Positions 1 through 12,633 of a stretch of 64,000 bases of DNA are shown piece after piece. The DNA comes from Piper betle (lineage: Eukaryota > Streptophyta > Magnoliopsida > Piperales > Piperaceae): contig JAURVB010000149.1 of NCBI GenBank assembly GCA_033002965.1, forward strand, positions 62,001 through 126,000, written 5' to 3'. The notes under the pieces were generated by a model. It did no database searches and was not told where the DNA came from. It saw only the letters and a program-made list of their open reading frames with translations. A program made the translations under genes and the position numbers. Each line of letters begins with the position of its first letter. Position 1 is the stretch's first letter.

Positions 1-105
1 ATATATAGTTCTGAATCCTTTGCACAAATTTATTTTTTGCTCTTTTTGTTTTGTTTTGTTTTTCTGTTTCTGTAAGTGACTTCTATTTTACAATGTAAAT
101 TGTAG

Positions 106-3100
106 AGGCCACAACTGGTTAAAGGGAACATGCAACTTTATTCTGTGGATCAGCAACGCAGTCAAGCCCTAGAAGCTCATGCTGCATCCTTTGCCACGTT
201 TAAAGTAGGCATCTTCTTGCTCGCTTGCTTGCTTGTTTGCTTTCTCCTCTTTGCAATTTTAAACTTTACCTTCTGGTTTTTAATTGGGGAAATATATGAT
301 TGGTTCTCATACATAAACAGGTGGCTGGAAATGAAACTCCATCGACCTTGATTTGTTTCGCATCAAAAACCACCAATGCTGGACAAATTACCTCAAAATT
401 ACATGTGATTGAGCTTGGCTCACAACCCGGTTGTTTGGAATGCTTTTATGCATATTTTATCAAACTATTTACTAACCAATCTAATATCTACTGCATATGA
501 TCGGCACCTAAACTTTGTCATTTTGCTGCCTTAATTCAGGCAAACCTGGCTTTTCAAAGAAGCAAGCAGATCTTTTTTTCCCTCCAGATTTTGCAGATGA
601 TTTTCCAGTAGCCATGCAGGTAATTTTTTTGGCTCAATAAACTGACTAAGATAGTGCAGCTAATACATATTGAATTTTGCTCATTACTTTTGTCTCAGAT
701 ATCAAGCAAATTCAGTTTGATATATGTGATCACAAAATTGGGCTTGCTATTTGTGTATGATCTTGAAACTGCTGCAGCCGTGTATAGAAATAGGATCAGC
801 CCAGATCCTATCTTTTTGACTACAGAAGCCACCTCTGTCGGTGGATTTTATGCTGTGAATAGGAGAGGACAGGTTCTACTTGCAACTGTTAATGAAACCA
901 CTCTTGTGCCTTTTGTCAGCACCCAGGTGTGAAAACGTTTCTTTTTCTTTATAACTTTTCTTGACAAAACTCAGTTTTTTTCACCAATCTGTTTTCTGTG
1001 TAAATTCAGTTAAATAACTTAGAGCTTGCTATTAATCTTGCTAAAAGGGGCAACCTTCCAGGGGCAGAGAACTTGGTAACTGATACTTCATTAATATTTT
1101 TTGTCTGCTTCATAAGTTTCAGAATGTATTCTGTATTGGCAGTACTTGTACTTCATGTTTTTATATCCACAGGTTGTACAACGGTTTCAAGAACTATTTT
1201 CGCAAACAAAGTACAAGGAAGCTGCAGAGCTTGCTGCAGATTCTCCACAGGGCATTCTTCGGACACCTGAAACTGTTGCAAAATTTCAGGTTTTTATTCC
1301 TGTCAATTGGATTTAAGTTTTTCATGAAAGACTCTGTTTTTTACTCTATTTCTTTGTCTTGTTTTGTTAAAGGTGTGCTTATAATATCTTATCTATTTTG
1401 TTCAGAGTGTTCCAGTGCAGTCTGGCCAAACGCCTCCGTTATTGCAATACTTTGGTACCCTTTTGACTAAAGGAAAGCTTAATGCTTTTGAATCTTTGGA
1501 ATTGTCACGTCTGGTCGTCAACCAGAACAAGAAGAATTTATTAGAAAATTGGTTGGCTGAAGATAAGCTGGAATGCAGTGAGGAACTTGGGGACCTTGTC
1601 AAGGTCTGTTGGTAATTTTTTTGATTAATTGTTGAGTGTACCACCTTAATGGCTTATGTAGAACTTTGCTCCATCTTTGATTAATTTCAGTTATTATGTT
1701 AATTTCTTTGTGCATGTTTAGCAGCTGTAATTAAGCCTTCTCTTTTCTATAGTTATGTAGCTTTACATTCTTTTGATACTAAGATGTCTTTTCTTGTAGA
1801 CTGTTGATAATGACCTTGCACTGAAAATATACATCAAGGCAAGGGCCACCCCAAAAGTTGTTGCTGCTTTTGCTGAACGCAGAGAATTTGATAAAATTCT
1901 TATATATTCGAAACAGGTATCTGTGTGCTGGTTCTTCTTAGTTATCTGTGTCATAATAGTTCTAAACCATGCAATTTCTGTCGCCATAATATAATTCTAT
2001 ATATGCATTTTATTTTGTTTCCTGTCATCTATATATGTATTATGTCACTTGTGCTTCTTTATTATAGGTCGGCTATACCCCTGATTACCTCTTCCTTCTT
2101 CAAACAATTTTGAGAACAGATCCTCAGGTAGTTTGTTTTTTTTTTTTTTCTTTTGCATTTTCGAATTCATATTTAGTTGCCATATAGATTTGGTGGAACA
2201 GTTATTGCAATCCTGCAGCCATCTGTATGCTCTTTGGGATTTGTCATTGTTGACTGTTATGTTGTTTCTTTTTTTGGTTAATGATTTAAGAGTTTCTTTT
2301 GTTACTGACTTTTTTCTCGTAAAATAGATGAGCTATTGGCTTTTATGGGTAATTTTTTTATAAAACTTGCCTTTTGGTGGTAGGGAGCTGTTAACTTTGC
2401 ACTTATGCTGTCTCAAATGGAAGGTGGCTGCCCAATTGACTACAATACCATCACAGATCTATTTCTTCAGGTACAAAGTTGTGTTACATATTTCATTTTG
2501 CAGTTATGTAACATGGCTGAAATTATTACTTCCAAAAACTGTGGTTTTTTCACAAGCACTAAAATGGAGTACAAATTTTATGTTGTACTGAAATAAATGG
2601 TTCTTCATGTGCGGCCAGTCCTAAGGGTGGTCTGAGCCCACATTCGCTGTAGCATCCTTGTATTGTGATTTATTTTCCAGGGATTCATCTTTTTTTTTTT
2701 GGGGTCAAGCTAGAACCATTTAGAATGAGTATATTTTCAGGGTATTTTGTTGTTGTCCACTAGGATAAACTGTTAGTATTTAACGTTGTTTATGGCTGCA
2801 AACTTAAGTATAGAACTTGTATTCTTTTATTGTTTGTACAGATGAATAAACACTTTGAAGTGTTTATACTGTGTCCTGAAAAATTTGGCCTTTCACCGGT
2901 CTTGTGGTAGTAAGATGCCAGTTAACATGACAGTTCATGGTTTAGATAGGCTGCTGATTCTGAATAGTCACAGTTTAATACTAGTGATTTTTAAGGAGAG
3001 TTGTTGCAGTGCACGTAGGAGAGAGGGATTGTATTCCAGGCTGTTTGATACACTTGGGGTGAAGATGGCTCCTTTGGGTGTCTCTTCCATGCGTATCAAG

Positions 3101-6100
3101 GTGATTCTGGGGAGGCAAAGAGATGGGGTGAAAGGTGAAGACAATGAGAGATTGACACAAATTCTGTTCCTTTGTTTCCAGTTGAAACAAGGTGCTGGAA
3201 TAGGTTTTTTGATTTTTTTAGGTGGGTTAGAGGTAAATTTGGCCTTTGAGTTGCCTGAAAGAGCACAAAGTGCTGAAATTTTTTTTGCCAAAATTGTTTT
3301 TACCGCACTGAGGCTCAGGTTACATTTCTTCTATATAAACATGCATATAGGTGTATTTGTTTTTGTATATTGGTATATGAAAGATGTATTACTTTTTTAC
3401 ATTTTATGTACTTTATATTTATCCATTCATTTTGGAATTTATCTTTCTTTGTGTGACTGTGCCAGAGGAACTTGATCCGTGAAGCAACTGCCTTCTTGCT
3501 TGATGTCCTAAAGCCTAATCTACCAGATCATGGATTCCTCCAGACGAAGGTGATATTGCAAAATTTTGATTTCTTTTTCTTTTTCTTTTAATTTTTATTT
3601 TGAATAATTGCGATAATATTCTTTGATACCAGGTCTTAGAAATCAATCTGGTGACATTTCCTAATGTAGCTGATGCCATACTGGCAAACGGCATGTTTAG
3701 CCACTATGACCGACCTCGGATTGCACAGCTATGTGAAAAAGCTGGTTTATATGTGAGGGCTTTGCAGGTATGCCAGTTATAAACAACCATTTTTTCATCT
3801 ACAGAAAGTTTACTATATTGTTCAATGTAAACTTCCTGATCTTATGCAGCATTACTCGGAGCTTCCTGATATTAAGCGTGTCATTGTGAATACCCATGCC
3901 ATTGAACCACAGGTTTGTTTTTTGGAATTCTTTTTCTTAACCCAACAGGTCAGTGAGCGTTTTGACAGCACTTTTCTATTTTCAGGCACTTGTGGAATTT
4001 TTTGGGACACTTTCAAGAGAATGGGCTTTAGAGTGTATGAAAGATCTTTTGCTTGTTAATTTGAGGGGGAACCTGCAAATAATAGTTCAGGTATTTACAC
4101 AAAATGCAACTATACATTTATTCATTTATAAGTGCCAATCTTTTAGATTTTCTTTTGGCATGCCATTTTTTACAATTTTGTCTGTTGGATAGTTACTGTA
4201 ATTCAAATTTGCAGACGGCCAAAGAGTATTCTGAGCAGTTAGGTGTGGATGCTTGTATAAGACTTTTTGAGCAATTTAAGTCATATGAAGGTTTATATTT
4301 TTTCCTGGGGTCATACTTGAGCTTGAGGTGTGTACTGTGTTGCTTTATTTTGTTTGTGTCTCAGAGGAAGATGACAGCTCAATGGCCAGTTTGCAGTTCA
4401 AGCAACCATGGTGCAAAATAATTAATGTTCCTTTTGTTGTTTTGTGTTGTGATGAGCAGTGAGGATCCAGACATACATTTTAAGTACATAGAGGCAGCTG
4501 CTAGAACTGGACAGATTAAGGAGGTTGAGCGTGTCACTAGAGAATCAAATTTCTATGATCCTGAAAAGACAAAAAATTTCTTGATGGAAGCTAAACTTCC
4601 AGATGCTCGTCCTCTTATTAATGTCTGTGATCGTTTTGGGTTTGTCCCAGATTTGACCCATTATCTGTATACGAATAACATGCTTCGCTACATTGAAGGC
4701 TATGTTCAGAAGGTGAGATTTTGTAGCATTTCCATGATTTGTTACTGAATGAGAACAATGGGTAGATAGTTGAATCTTTTATGGTGACAGGTCAACCCTG
4801 GAAATGCACCCCTAGTTGTTGGGCAGCTGCTAGATGATGAGTGCCCTGAAGACTTCATAAAAGGTCTCATTCTTTCTGTTCGATCCCTCCTACCTGTGGA
4901 ACCCCTTGTTGACGAGTGTGAGAAAAGGTTCTGCATCTGCCCTTGTAATCTTGCTCTTTCATTCCTTCATTTTGTTGGTAATTAACATAAATGCTGTCAT
5001 TTCTTGTATTCCAGGAATCGATTGCAGCTACTTACACAGTTTCTGGAGCATCTTGTGAATGAGGGTAGCCAAGACGTGCATGTTCACAATGCTTTGGGTA
5101 AAATTATGATAGATAGCAACAATAATCCAGAGCACTTCCTCACCACCAACCCATACTATGATTCTCGTGTTGTTGGTAAATATTGTGAGAAACGAGATCC
5201 CACCTTGGCTGTTGTTGCTTACCGTAGAGGGCAGTGTGATGATGAGCTTATTAATGTCACAAACAAGAATTCACTGTTCAAACTTCAGGCCAGGTGTGCA
5301 TTTTTGCAGTATTTTGATTCTCATTTTTCTAGGTTGGAATACTTTTATGACTGGAATTAACTGGGTATTTTCTTTCAGGTATGTTGTTGAAAGGATGGAT
5401 CCTGAACTTTGGGAGAAAGTTCTTAGTCCTGAAAATGAGTTTAGGAGACAGCTTATTGATCAAGTTGTATCAACTGCCTTGCCTGAAAGCAAAAGTCCTG
5501 AGCAAGTGTCGGCGGCTGTAAAAGCCTTTATGACAGCTGATCTTCCTCATGAACTGATTGAACTTCTTGAAAAGATTGTTCTTCAAAATTCAGCCTTCAG
5601 TGGGAATTCCAACTTACAAAATTTGCTTATCCTCACAGCCATCAAAGCCGATCCATCTAGAGTCATGGATTACGTCAATAGATTAGACAATTTTGATGGG
5701 CCTGCTGTTGGTGAGGTTGCTGTTGAAGCAGCTTTATATGAAGAGGCATTTGCAATCTTCAAAAAGTTCAATTTGAATGTGGAAGCAGTGAATGTTCTTT
5801 TGGACAACATCCGCAGTATTGACAGAGCTGTTGAGTTCGCCTTCCGTGTTGAAGAAGATGCTGTTTGGAGCCAAGTGGCAAAGGCTCAGCTTAGGGAAGG
5901 GTTGGTCAGTGAGGCCATTGAATCATTTATACGGGCAGACGATGCTACTCAGTTTTTGGATGTTATTCGGTGTGCTGAGGATGCAAATGTATACCATGAT
6001 TTGGTGCGGTACCTTCTGATGGTTAGGCAAAAATTGAAGGAGCCTAAGGTGGACACTGAGCTCATCTATGCTTATGCAAAGATTGACCGGCTTGGGGAGA

Positions 6101-8239
6101 TTGAAGAGTTTATTCTTAGTCCCAATGTTGCTAATCTTCCAAATGTTGGAGACCGCCTTTATGATGAAGCCTTGTATGAAGCTGCAAAGATCATATACGC
6201 ATTCATCTCCAACTGGGCTAAATTAGCAGTTACCCTTGTTAAGCTAAAGCAGTTTCAAGGTGCTGTGGATGCTGCTAGAAAGGCTAACAGCTCTAAGACA
6301 TGGAAGGAAGTCTGTTTTGCATGTGTTGATGCAGAAGAGTTCAGATTGGCTCAGATATGTGGGCTAAACATCATTGTACAGGTGACTCTTTTTTCATGTC
6401 TGATTATCATTGACATTATCAACTATTAGCCATTGTAGTTGCTTATAGGTGCCAATGCTTGTTTTAGGTGGATGACTTGGAGGAGGTGAGTGACTACTAT
6501 CAAAACAGAGGGTGCTTCAATGAGCTGATCTCTCTGATGGAGAGTGGACTTGGGTTGGAACGGGCGCACATGGGGATCTTTACTGAGCTTGGAGTGTTGT
6601 ATGCTAGATATCGGCATGAGAAACTTATGGAACATATCAAACTCTTTTCTTCTCGTCTTAACATTCCTAAACTTATACGTGCTTGTGACGAGCAGCAGCA
6701 CTGGAATGAGCTAACTTATTTGTATATTCAATATGATGAGTTTGACAATGCTGCTACTACCATCATGAACCATTCGCCAGAAGCATGGGACCACATGCAG
6801 TTCAAGGATGTTGCTGTCAAAGTTGCAAATGTAGAGCTATACTACAAAGCAGTTCATTTCTACTTACAGGAACACCCTGATCTTATCAATGATCTCCTAA
6901 ATGTGCTTGCTCTTAAAGTGGACCATACACGTGTAGTTGACATTATGCGGAAGGTACTTGGTTTTCTTTTTCTTCATTTGTTTAACTCTGTCTCTTGAGT
7001 ATAATGTACTTAAATGTTTTACTGTTAATTGATTTAGGCTGGCCATCTTCGTCTTGTCAAACCGTACATGGTTGCTGTACAAAGCAACAATGTGTCTGCT
7101 GTCAATGAGGCTTTGAATGAAATCTATGTCGAGGAAGAGGACTATGACAGATTACGAGAGTCAATTGACATGCATGACAATTATGATCAGATTGGCCTTG
7201 CGCAAAAGGTTTAACCTCTATTCTAACATTAGTGGCAAAATTTATTAATTTAAAAAACGTTATCAATTTGATATTGACTATTGTTCTTGATCATGATCAA
7301 CAATAAAAGATCTTAATGTGGTAATGTAGGTAGTGTAACTTTGTTTCTGACATTTTGATCATGAGCAGATTGAGAAACATGAGCTTCTGGAGATGAGACG
7401 TGTCGCATCTTATATTTATAAGAAGGCGGGAAGATGGAAGCAGTCTATTGCATTGTCAAAGAAGGACAATCTTTACAAAGATGCCATGGAAACAGCCTCT
7501 CAATCTGGAGACCGTGAGCTAGCTGAGGAGTTGCTGTTTTATTTCATTGAACAGGTATTGGCTTTTAAATTTCTTGTCCTTGGAGCAATAGATTTATTGA
7601 ATAGGATGATTGTTACATTATAGGATTATAGCTTTTATATGCAAGATCCTTGATAACTTTATGTATCAAAAAAAAAAATTGCAGGGAAAGAAGGAATGTT
7701 TTGCTTCGTGTCTCTTTATATGTTACGAGTTAATCAGGCCTGATATTGCCCTTGAAATGGCATGGATGAACAACATGATTGACTTTGCCTTCCCCTATCT
7801 GCTGCAGGTAAGCAAACTCCCATTTTGTTATTTCATTGTCTTTTTTTAACCTCCTATTTTATATAATTTTGGATGTTCTTTCAGTTCATCCGCGAGTACA
7901 CAGGCAAAGTTGATGAACTTATCAAGGACAAAATTGAAGCACAAAGTGAAGTGAAAGCTAAAGAGCAGGAAGAGAAAGATATAATTGCACAACAGGTAGA
8001 TTAATTTTTGTAAATTTTCTTTCCCACAAGTTTACCCTATGTTATGACTTGTGAGTTAATGTGATTGTTTCACTTGTATGCAGAATATGTATGCACAATT
8101 GCTGCCACTTGCTCTACCACCACCGCCCGGAATGGGTGGTCCTGGAGTTGGAGCATTTGCGCCCCCTCCACAAATGGGAGGCATGGGAATGCCTCCTATG
8201 CCACCATTTGGCATGCCACCAATGGCCAGCGGCTACTAA
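106..8239 (+). CDS. CHC: Clathrin heavy chain, 5'-partial (C-terminal ~1,521 residues)
   Basis: The heavy chain forms the legs of the clathrin triskelion that coats vesicles at the plasma membrane and trans-Golgi. Twenty-five exons can be joined in frame: 106-204, 321-429, 540-619, 699-926, 1010-1075, 1173-1289, 1406-1603, 1800-1916, 2068-2127, 2384-2470, 3466-3549, 3633-3767, 3850-3912, 3986-4090, 4215-4327, 4460-4712, 4791-4927, 5015-5293, 5379-6381, 6468-6953, 7038-7208, 7369-7554, 7685-7807, 7885-7995, 8084-8239. They total 4,566 nt, or 1,521 codons plus stop. All borders are GT-AG. The product matches plant heavy chain from the second half of the N-terminal beta-propeller (starting [17 protein letters not shown]) through the alpha-zigzag repeats to the light-chain and trimerisation region. 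It ends in the usual Met/Pro/Gly-rich tail ([16 protein letters not shown], stop after SGY). The family length is about 1,700 aa, so about 184 residues lie before the window. No frameshift or internal stop was seen, so the gene looks functional. Base 1-105 is intron. Confidence 0.97.
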
Positions 8240-9040
8240 TCTCATACGGTGGGTGTTCAGATAGAAGCACCATTTGGTTGGGTTCATGACTTGTGCCATA
8301 TTTTCATGTGGAAAGAGGAAAGAATTTGATCACGGGGTACGGATGTAGCTGCTCGAGTTTGGAAGGTGGATTTTTGTAGGTGTAGGGCAGTTTAAAGCAT
8401 TCATCTTGTGCTGAAGCATTCTTGTTTCTTTTAGCTGCCATTGTGGCTGAGCTGAGCGATGTGATGTCCACATGTGTACGACTGGATAGGTGAATAGAGG
8501 GAAACACTTTAGCCTTAACGATTACTACCGTAGTTGTGCTTGTGCATGATAGACTGGGTGTGTTCATAGGATTCTATTGAGTCCATCTTTGTTGAGTGTT
8601 TTTTCCCAATATATTTTTTTCGTCAAAATTTATACCTCCAACAGCATGCTCTGATCATTCAGCTGGCTAGTATCAGGTTGCTCATGTTGTCTATTTTATT
8701 TTTTGCTGTGTATAATGCTTATGTACCTCTGTAATGGAGATCTTTTTTGAGAACTTATTGATCATGTGGTCTATTCGTCTTTGAATAACTATTCGAGGAT
8801 GTCCCGTGGCCCATGTTTGCTGTGTTGGCTGTTGTATGAAATGCTCCGTCCATGACTTGACATGGAAGTGTCGGGTTTTGGGGACACCTGATGACGTGCT
8901 ACCTATTGAACATGATCTGGTATCTAATTAAGGAGACGGTCTGTTGTATATAATGTATATCTTAATATTTATTGGGTTGTGTGAAAGGGATTGTTTCCCC
9001 TGTTCAAACAATGAATGGAATGGCACGTAGTCTCAGGCGC
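8240..9040 (+). other. Clathrin heavy chain 3' UTR and downstream spacer
   Basis: This non-coding stretch follows the TAA stop. It is moderately T-rich and contains no convincing reading frame. No canonical AATAAA close to the stop was recognised. The transcript end is inferred to lie within the first several hundred bases. Confidence 0.5.
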
Positions 9041-10245
9041 TTTTGTTTTACTGTGCATTTGGACGCCCACATGTTAAAATGGTAAAGTAAGCGCGTTAGC
9101 GGGGATCAATGATCAAACCGGCACCACTCCCTTTGTTTTAGCTTCTATACCTGCGATAGGATGTCATAAAGCTTGATCTGATCGAATTAAGCCCACATAT
9201 GATTAATTTGAAACCAAATAAAAATAAAATTCAAGTTCTAATATTTTCAGTTCTTCGAACTCATGGGCAGACAAGTTAAAAATTGAGCTGAACAATGCCA
9301 TTTTGACTCGCTCGATTAAAATGCATATAATAATGGACTAATACATTTAAAAACCTAATTAGCCTAAAAGTGGGTATTGTGGTGACCACAATCGCTCACA
9401 TTTAGAAACGCATTTGATGGCGGCTGCCGATGAGCTCGACCATCAACGGTGAGCTGAGCGTGTGATGGCGCACGCAATGGACTATAGTCATGATTAGTGA
9501 CAAATATGCTCCAAGAAATGGCATGTGCTACACCAAGGGCAAATGTGGTATATGATAAAAATGTCCCTCGTGCGCCACTTGTCGATGCCGTGGTTAAGAT
9601 GCTCGCGGGTGGCGCAGTATACAAGTAGGGTCAGCCACTTGGGTCATTTAATAAACGAATTGAATTTTTGAGTTATATGGTTTCGAACCAAGTTATTTTA
9701 TTTTAAGTTTGAGTCAAACCTAATCGAGTTTGAGTCGAGCTTAATTGAGTTCAAGTCGAGCATTGGTCTTGTTCGAGTTTCATTAGCATGAATTTAGAGA
9801 TCTAGTTTAATCTCTATAATATAATATTTTTATTTATATTTTTTATAAAAATATAAATAATATTCTTCATAATTGATAGTTATATAATAACCATTAAATT
9901 GTTTTGATTTAATTATTTTTATACAAAATTATCATCTTTAACATTATATTATACATATATTGTTAAAGATTTATTAAAAGTTTACATTATGCATCGAGTC
10001 AATTTAAGCAAAGTTTTAAGCCAAATCAAGTTTTTCGAGTCAAATCAAATCGAATTTGATATAACTCGAAACCGTTTCTATTGTAACCGGTCTAAGTTGA
10101 TATTTTAATGGCGAGTTTTGAATCGAGTTTAAAATTAATCAAGCTTGAATTGAGTCAAGTCACGAGTCGCACCCGACATTGATGAGCAAGAAGATGAATT
10201 GAGAGAGACAAAGGTGGGGATTCTTTCTCCTTTTTGAGGCAAATC
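9041..10245. repeat. AT-rich intergenic region with degenerate TCGAGT-rich repeat sequence
   Basis: There are no genes here. From about 9630 to 10170 the sequence repeats short motifs such as gagtttgagtcgagc and caaatcgaatttg around a very AT-rich core. This resembles the base composition of the hAT-like MITEs at 25156 and 52713. Neither matching terminal repeats nor a target duplication could be seen, so the family assignment is only a guess. Confidence 0.35.
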
Positions 10246-11400
10246 CATAATTGTAAAAATTGGAATCATACGTTGAATCGGATTGAAATAGACTCACTGA
10301 ATCGGACCGATTCATAACAAATTGGGCAAGTATCAATTTATTTGAATTGGTCAAAATCAGTGGGCAATTTAGGTGAGTTATTATTTGTAAAATATATCAT
10401 TGTAATTTTATGGTGTGTTTTTTATGAGATTTTTTTATTTTTGGATTTATTACGAGATAGTTATTATTTTTGACTCGAGTCCGATTCAAATTAACTTTTA
10501 TTTGTAATATTGTCATTGACCTATTTTCCCTCCCTACACTTCTCCAGCCCCCACCACCCCCCCCCCAACCTTCAACGCCGCCCCAATTGAGGTCGCCGAT
10601 GTCGCCCCTCACCGCCGCACCATTGTCGATTGACACTACCGGTCACCGCCAACACATTGCTGAGTCATCCCCCACCTTTTCGGCTATTGCTCGGTCTCCA
10701 CAACGCAGAGAATATCGCGAGTTCACGCGCCCTCCTGACGTGATTCTACCTCCACCATACTGCCCCGGGCACCACCTGCCGCCGTCTCCATTTCGAAGAT
10801 CTCATTGTCCCTCCACTACTGCGTGCTCTACCAAGGCAGGCCAAAGGCCCTCGCTTGGGGTCTCCTAGCTAGGGCACCACTGCCACCAACCCCTATTGCC
10901 GGCCCGCCCCATCCCCAGCCACCCTCCTGACCCCTCTGTCTGCCACACCCTCCCAGTCCCCTCAGCCCCCATTGCCCCCCGCCCCCGCTAGTCCACCCTT
11001 ACCAAACCGACTCCAACCCTCCGTCCTCCCTGGTGCTGTCACCCTTACCAAATCACCTGACTCCAAGCCGAGATAGCTCAGGATCAATCAAATCGGAATC
11101 AGCTTGATTACCAATCTAATTTTTAAGAAAACCCGATTATCTATTTTTTGACTCGATTTTTCACCGAGCCTTATTAACTTGGCTTATTCCGAGTGGAATC
11201 GGCTGGGTTTTGCACCAGAGGTCAAATCAAGTCGAATTTAATATAACTAAAAACCACCGCTATTATTATAATCAAAGTCTAAGTCTATATTTTATGGGCT
11301 AGTTTTGAACCAAGTTTAAAATTAAAAGTGATGAGCAAGAAGATGAATTGAGAGAGGGAGCAAAGATATGGACTTTTTCTCTTTCCCTCAAATCTAGGGT
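10045..11400 (+). repeat. Pair of ~180-200-bp direct repeats flanking an insertion upstream of NRP
   Basis: Bases ~10045-10245 and ~11220-11400 are diverged direct repeats. Both contain gatgagcaagaagatgaat followed by tgagagag, and before it a shared gagttttgaa/ctagttttgaa...gtttaaaatta block. The right copy leads into the NRP 5' leader. The element at 10250-11214 sits between them. The right copy lacks about 45 bases that are present in the left one. Confidence 0.6.
10250..11214 (+). mobile_element. Inverted-repeat element with C-rich core, copy 1
   Basis: The ends are imperfect inverted repeats. The left end reads ttgtaaaaattggaatcat. The right end, reverse-complemented, reads gtgcaaaacccagccgattcc. 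The flanks carry repeated gaatcggattg/gaatcggaccgattc motifs and the core (about 10520-11060) is strongly pyrimidine-rich. The same arrangement occurs inverted at 22630-23420, including the shared tgactcgagtc...aataataact block. No clear target duplication was found. The superfamily is unresolved; a non-autonomous DNA transposon is the best guess. Confidence 0.5.
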
Positions 11401-12633
11401 TTCACCTTTTTCCTCTCCCTCTCTCACCTGCCTCTCATCCCCGCCTCTTCTTCCTTTCTGCCCTGCAGATCTGATCTGTCTCCACCATCGTCCTTCGCCC
11501 ACTTCCCATTTTTAGGTACCGCCCATTTTTGTGGTTAGTAATCCAATGTTTTCTCTAATTGTTTCAATATTTTTGGGTATTTTTTAAATAAAAATAAAAA
11601 GAAAAATCAAATGTGCTAGATCTGTTCTTGATTTCTGATTTGTTGGGTTGCTGTTATTGTTGGTGTTGTTGGATTGAGGGTGGGAAACGTGTAAATGTTT
11701 GGGGGGGGGGGGGGGTGGGATGCCGGTTATTGTTGGGTAGTTGGAATCCTTATGGTTGAATCGTTCATCTACATGTACTTGGTTTTAGCTCGAATTTTAG
11801 TATATGCTGATGCTTTGTTGTGGTTGGCGTATGGATCTATATGAAGTTCTAGGAAATCAGCTTGTAGTTGACGCGGGTTTGGATGGAGTGGGTTTGAATG
11901 GTCGATTTTAGCATTTTTCTGTTTTGATTGGAGCTGTGTCTTTGACCTATGATGGATTGTTTGAGCTTGTGGGGTTTTTGGTGGGATAACTTCAAACTAT
12001 GTTTTCTGCTTACTTGTTCATTGGCGTCTATTGCATAGATCATCCTCTGTAATATGCAATGTATCAATTTGTACAGTAAATATCATCATCACTGTCATCC
12101 CCTGCTTTTGTTGGAGACATTGATTTTGTATTAGCAGTTGGTTCCTCAAACATTCAAAATGATGAGACATAATCTATAGAGCGACAAAAAGTGGTAATTT
12201 TTTACTTCCAACATCAATAGATTTTGATTAACATTGAGCGTTGTCACGATTTTACAGCTTTTTGTGAGACAGTGATTGCTTAAGCAATATTAGTATAGTT
12301 TGTTGTCAAATTTTGGTTGTCTTCTTTGGGAAAAATAAACCACCGGAAATCCCATTTTATACTCGGTAGAATTATGATGTAAATTCTATTATATGGCTTA
12401 ATGCTTACATGTTTGAGCCTTTTCCCTTTTACTTTAGTTTATCTCTGTTTAAATTAGTGTATAATTTTGGACTGCTATGTGCATATATGAATATTGAACT
12501 GCCATTCTGTAGTAGAAGTGTCACAATTTAAGTGAAAAGGAAGATGCTTGTACGACTCCATAGAGCTCTTTGCCTTAAGTGATAATATTTCTGTGCTTTG
12601 ATGATTCATCATTTTCTTGACAGGGATCAGAAT
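11340..12633 (+). other. NRP 5' leader exon and 5'-UTR intron
   Basis: A CT-rich leader (about 11340-11515) ends at a TTTTTAG/GTACC donor. The acceptor TTGACAG lies at 12623, giving a 5'-UTR intron of 11516-12623, and the start codon follows 10 bases later. The leader holds a tagggttt motif near 11395. A run of 16 G is present at about 11701-11716 inside the intron. The transcription start is inferred. Confidence 0.6.

Noticed and set aside
2855..3475. 206-codon plus-strand frame
   Set aside because: It lies entirely within the long intron (2471-3465) of clathrin heavy chain and runs into the next exon out of frame. Its sequence shows no domain.
5158..6429. Apparent single 423-codon gene
   Set aside because: It reads through an intron (5294-5378) and past a donor at 6381. 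The middle is clathrin heavy chain exon 5379-6381.
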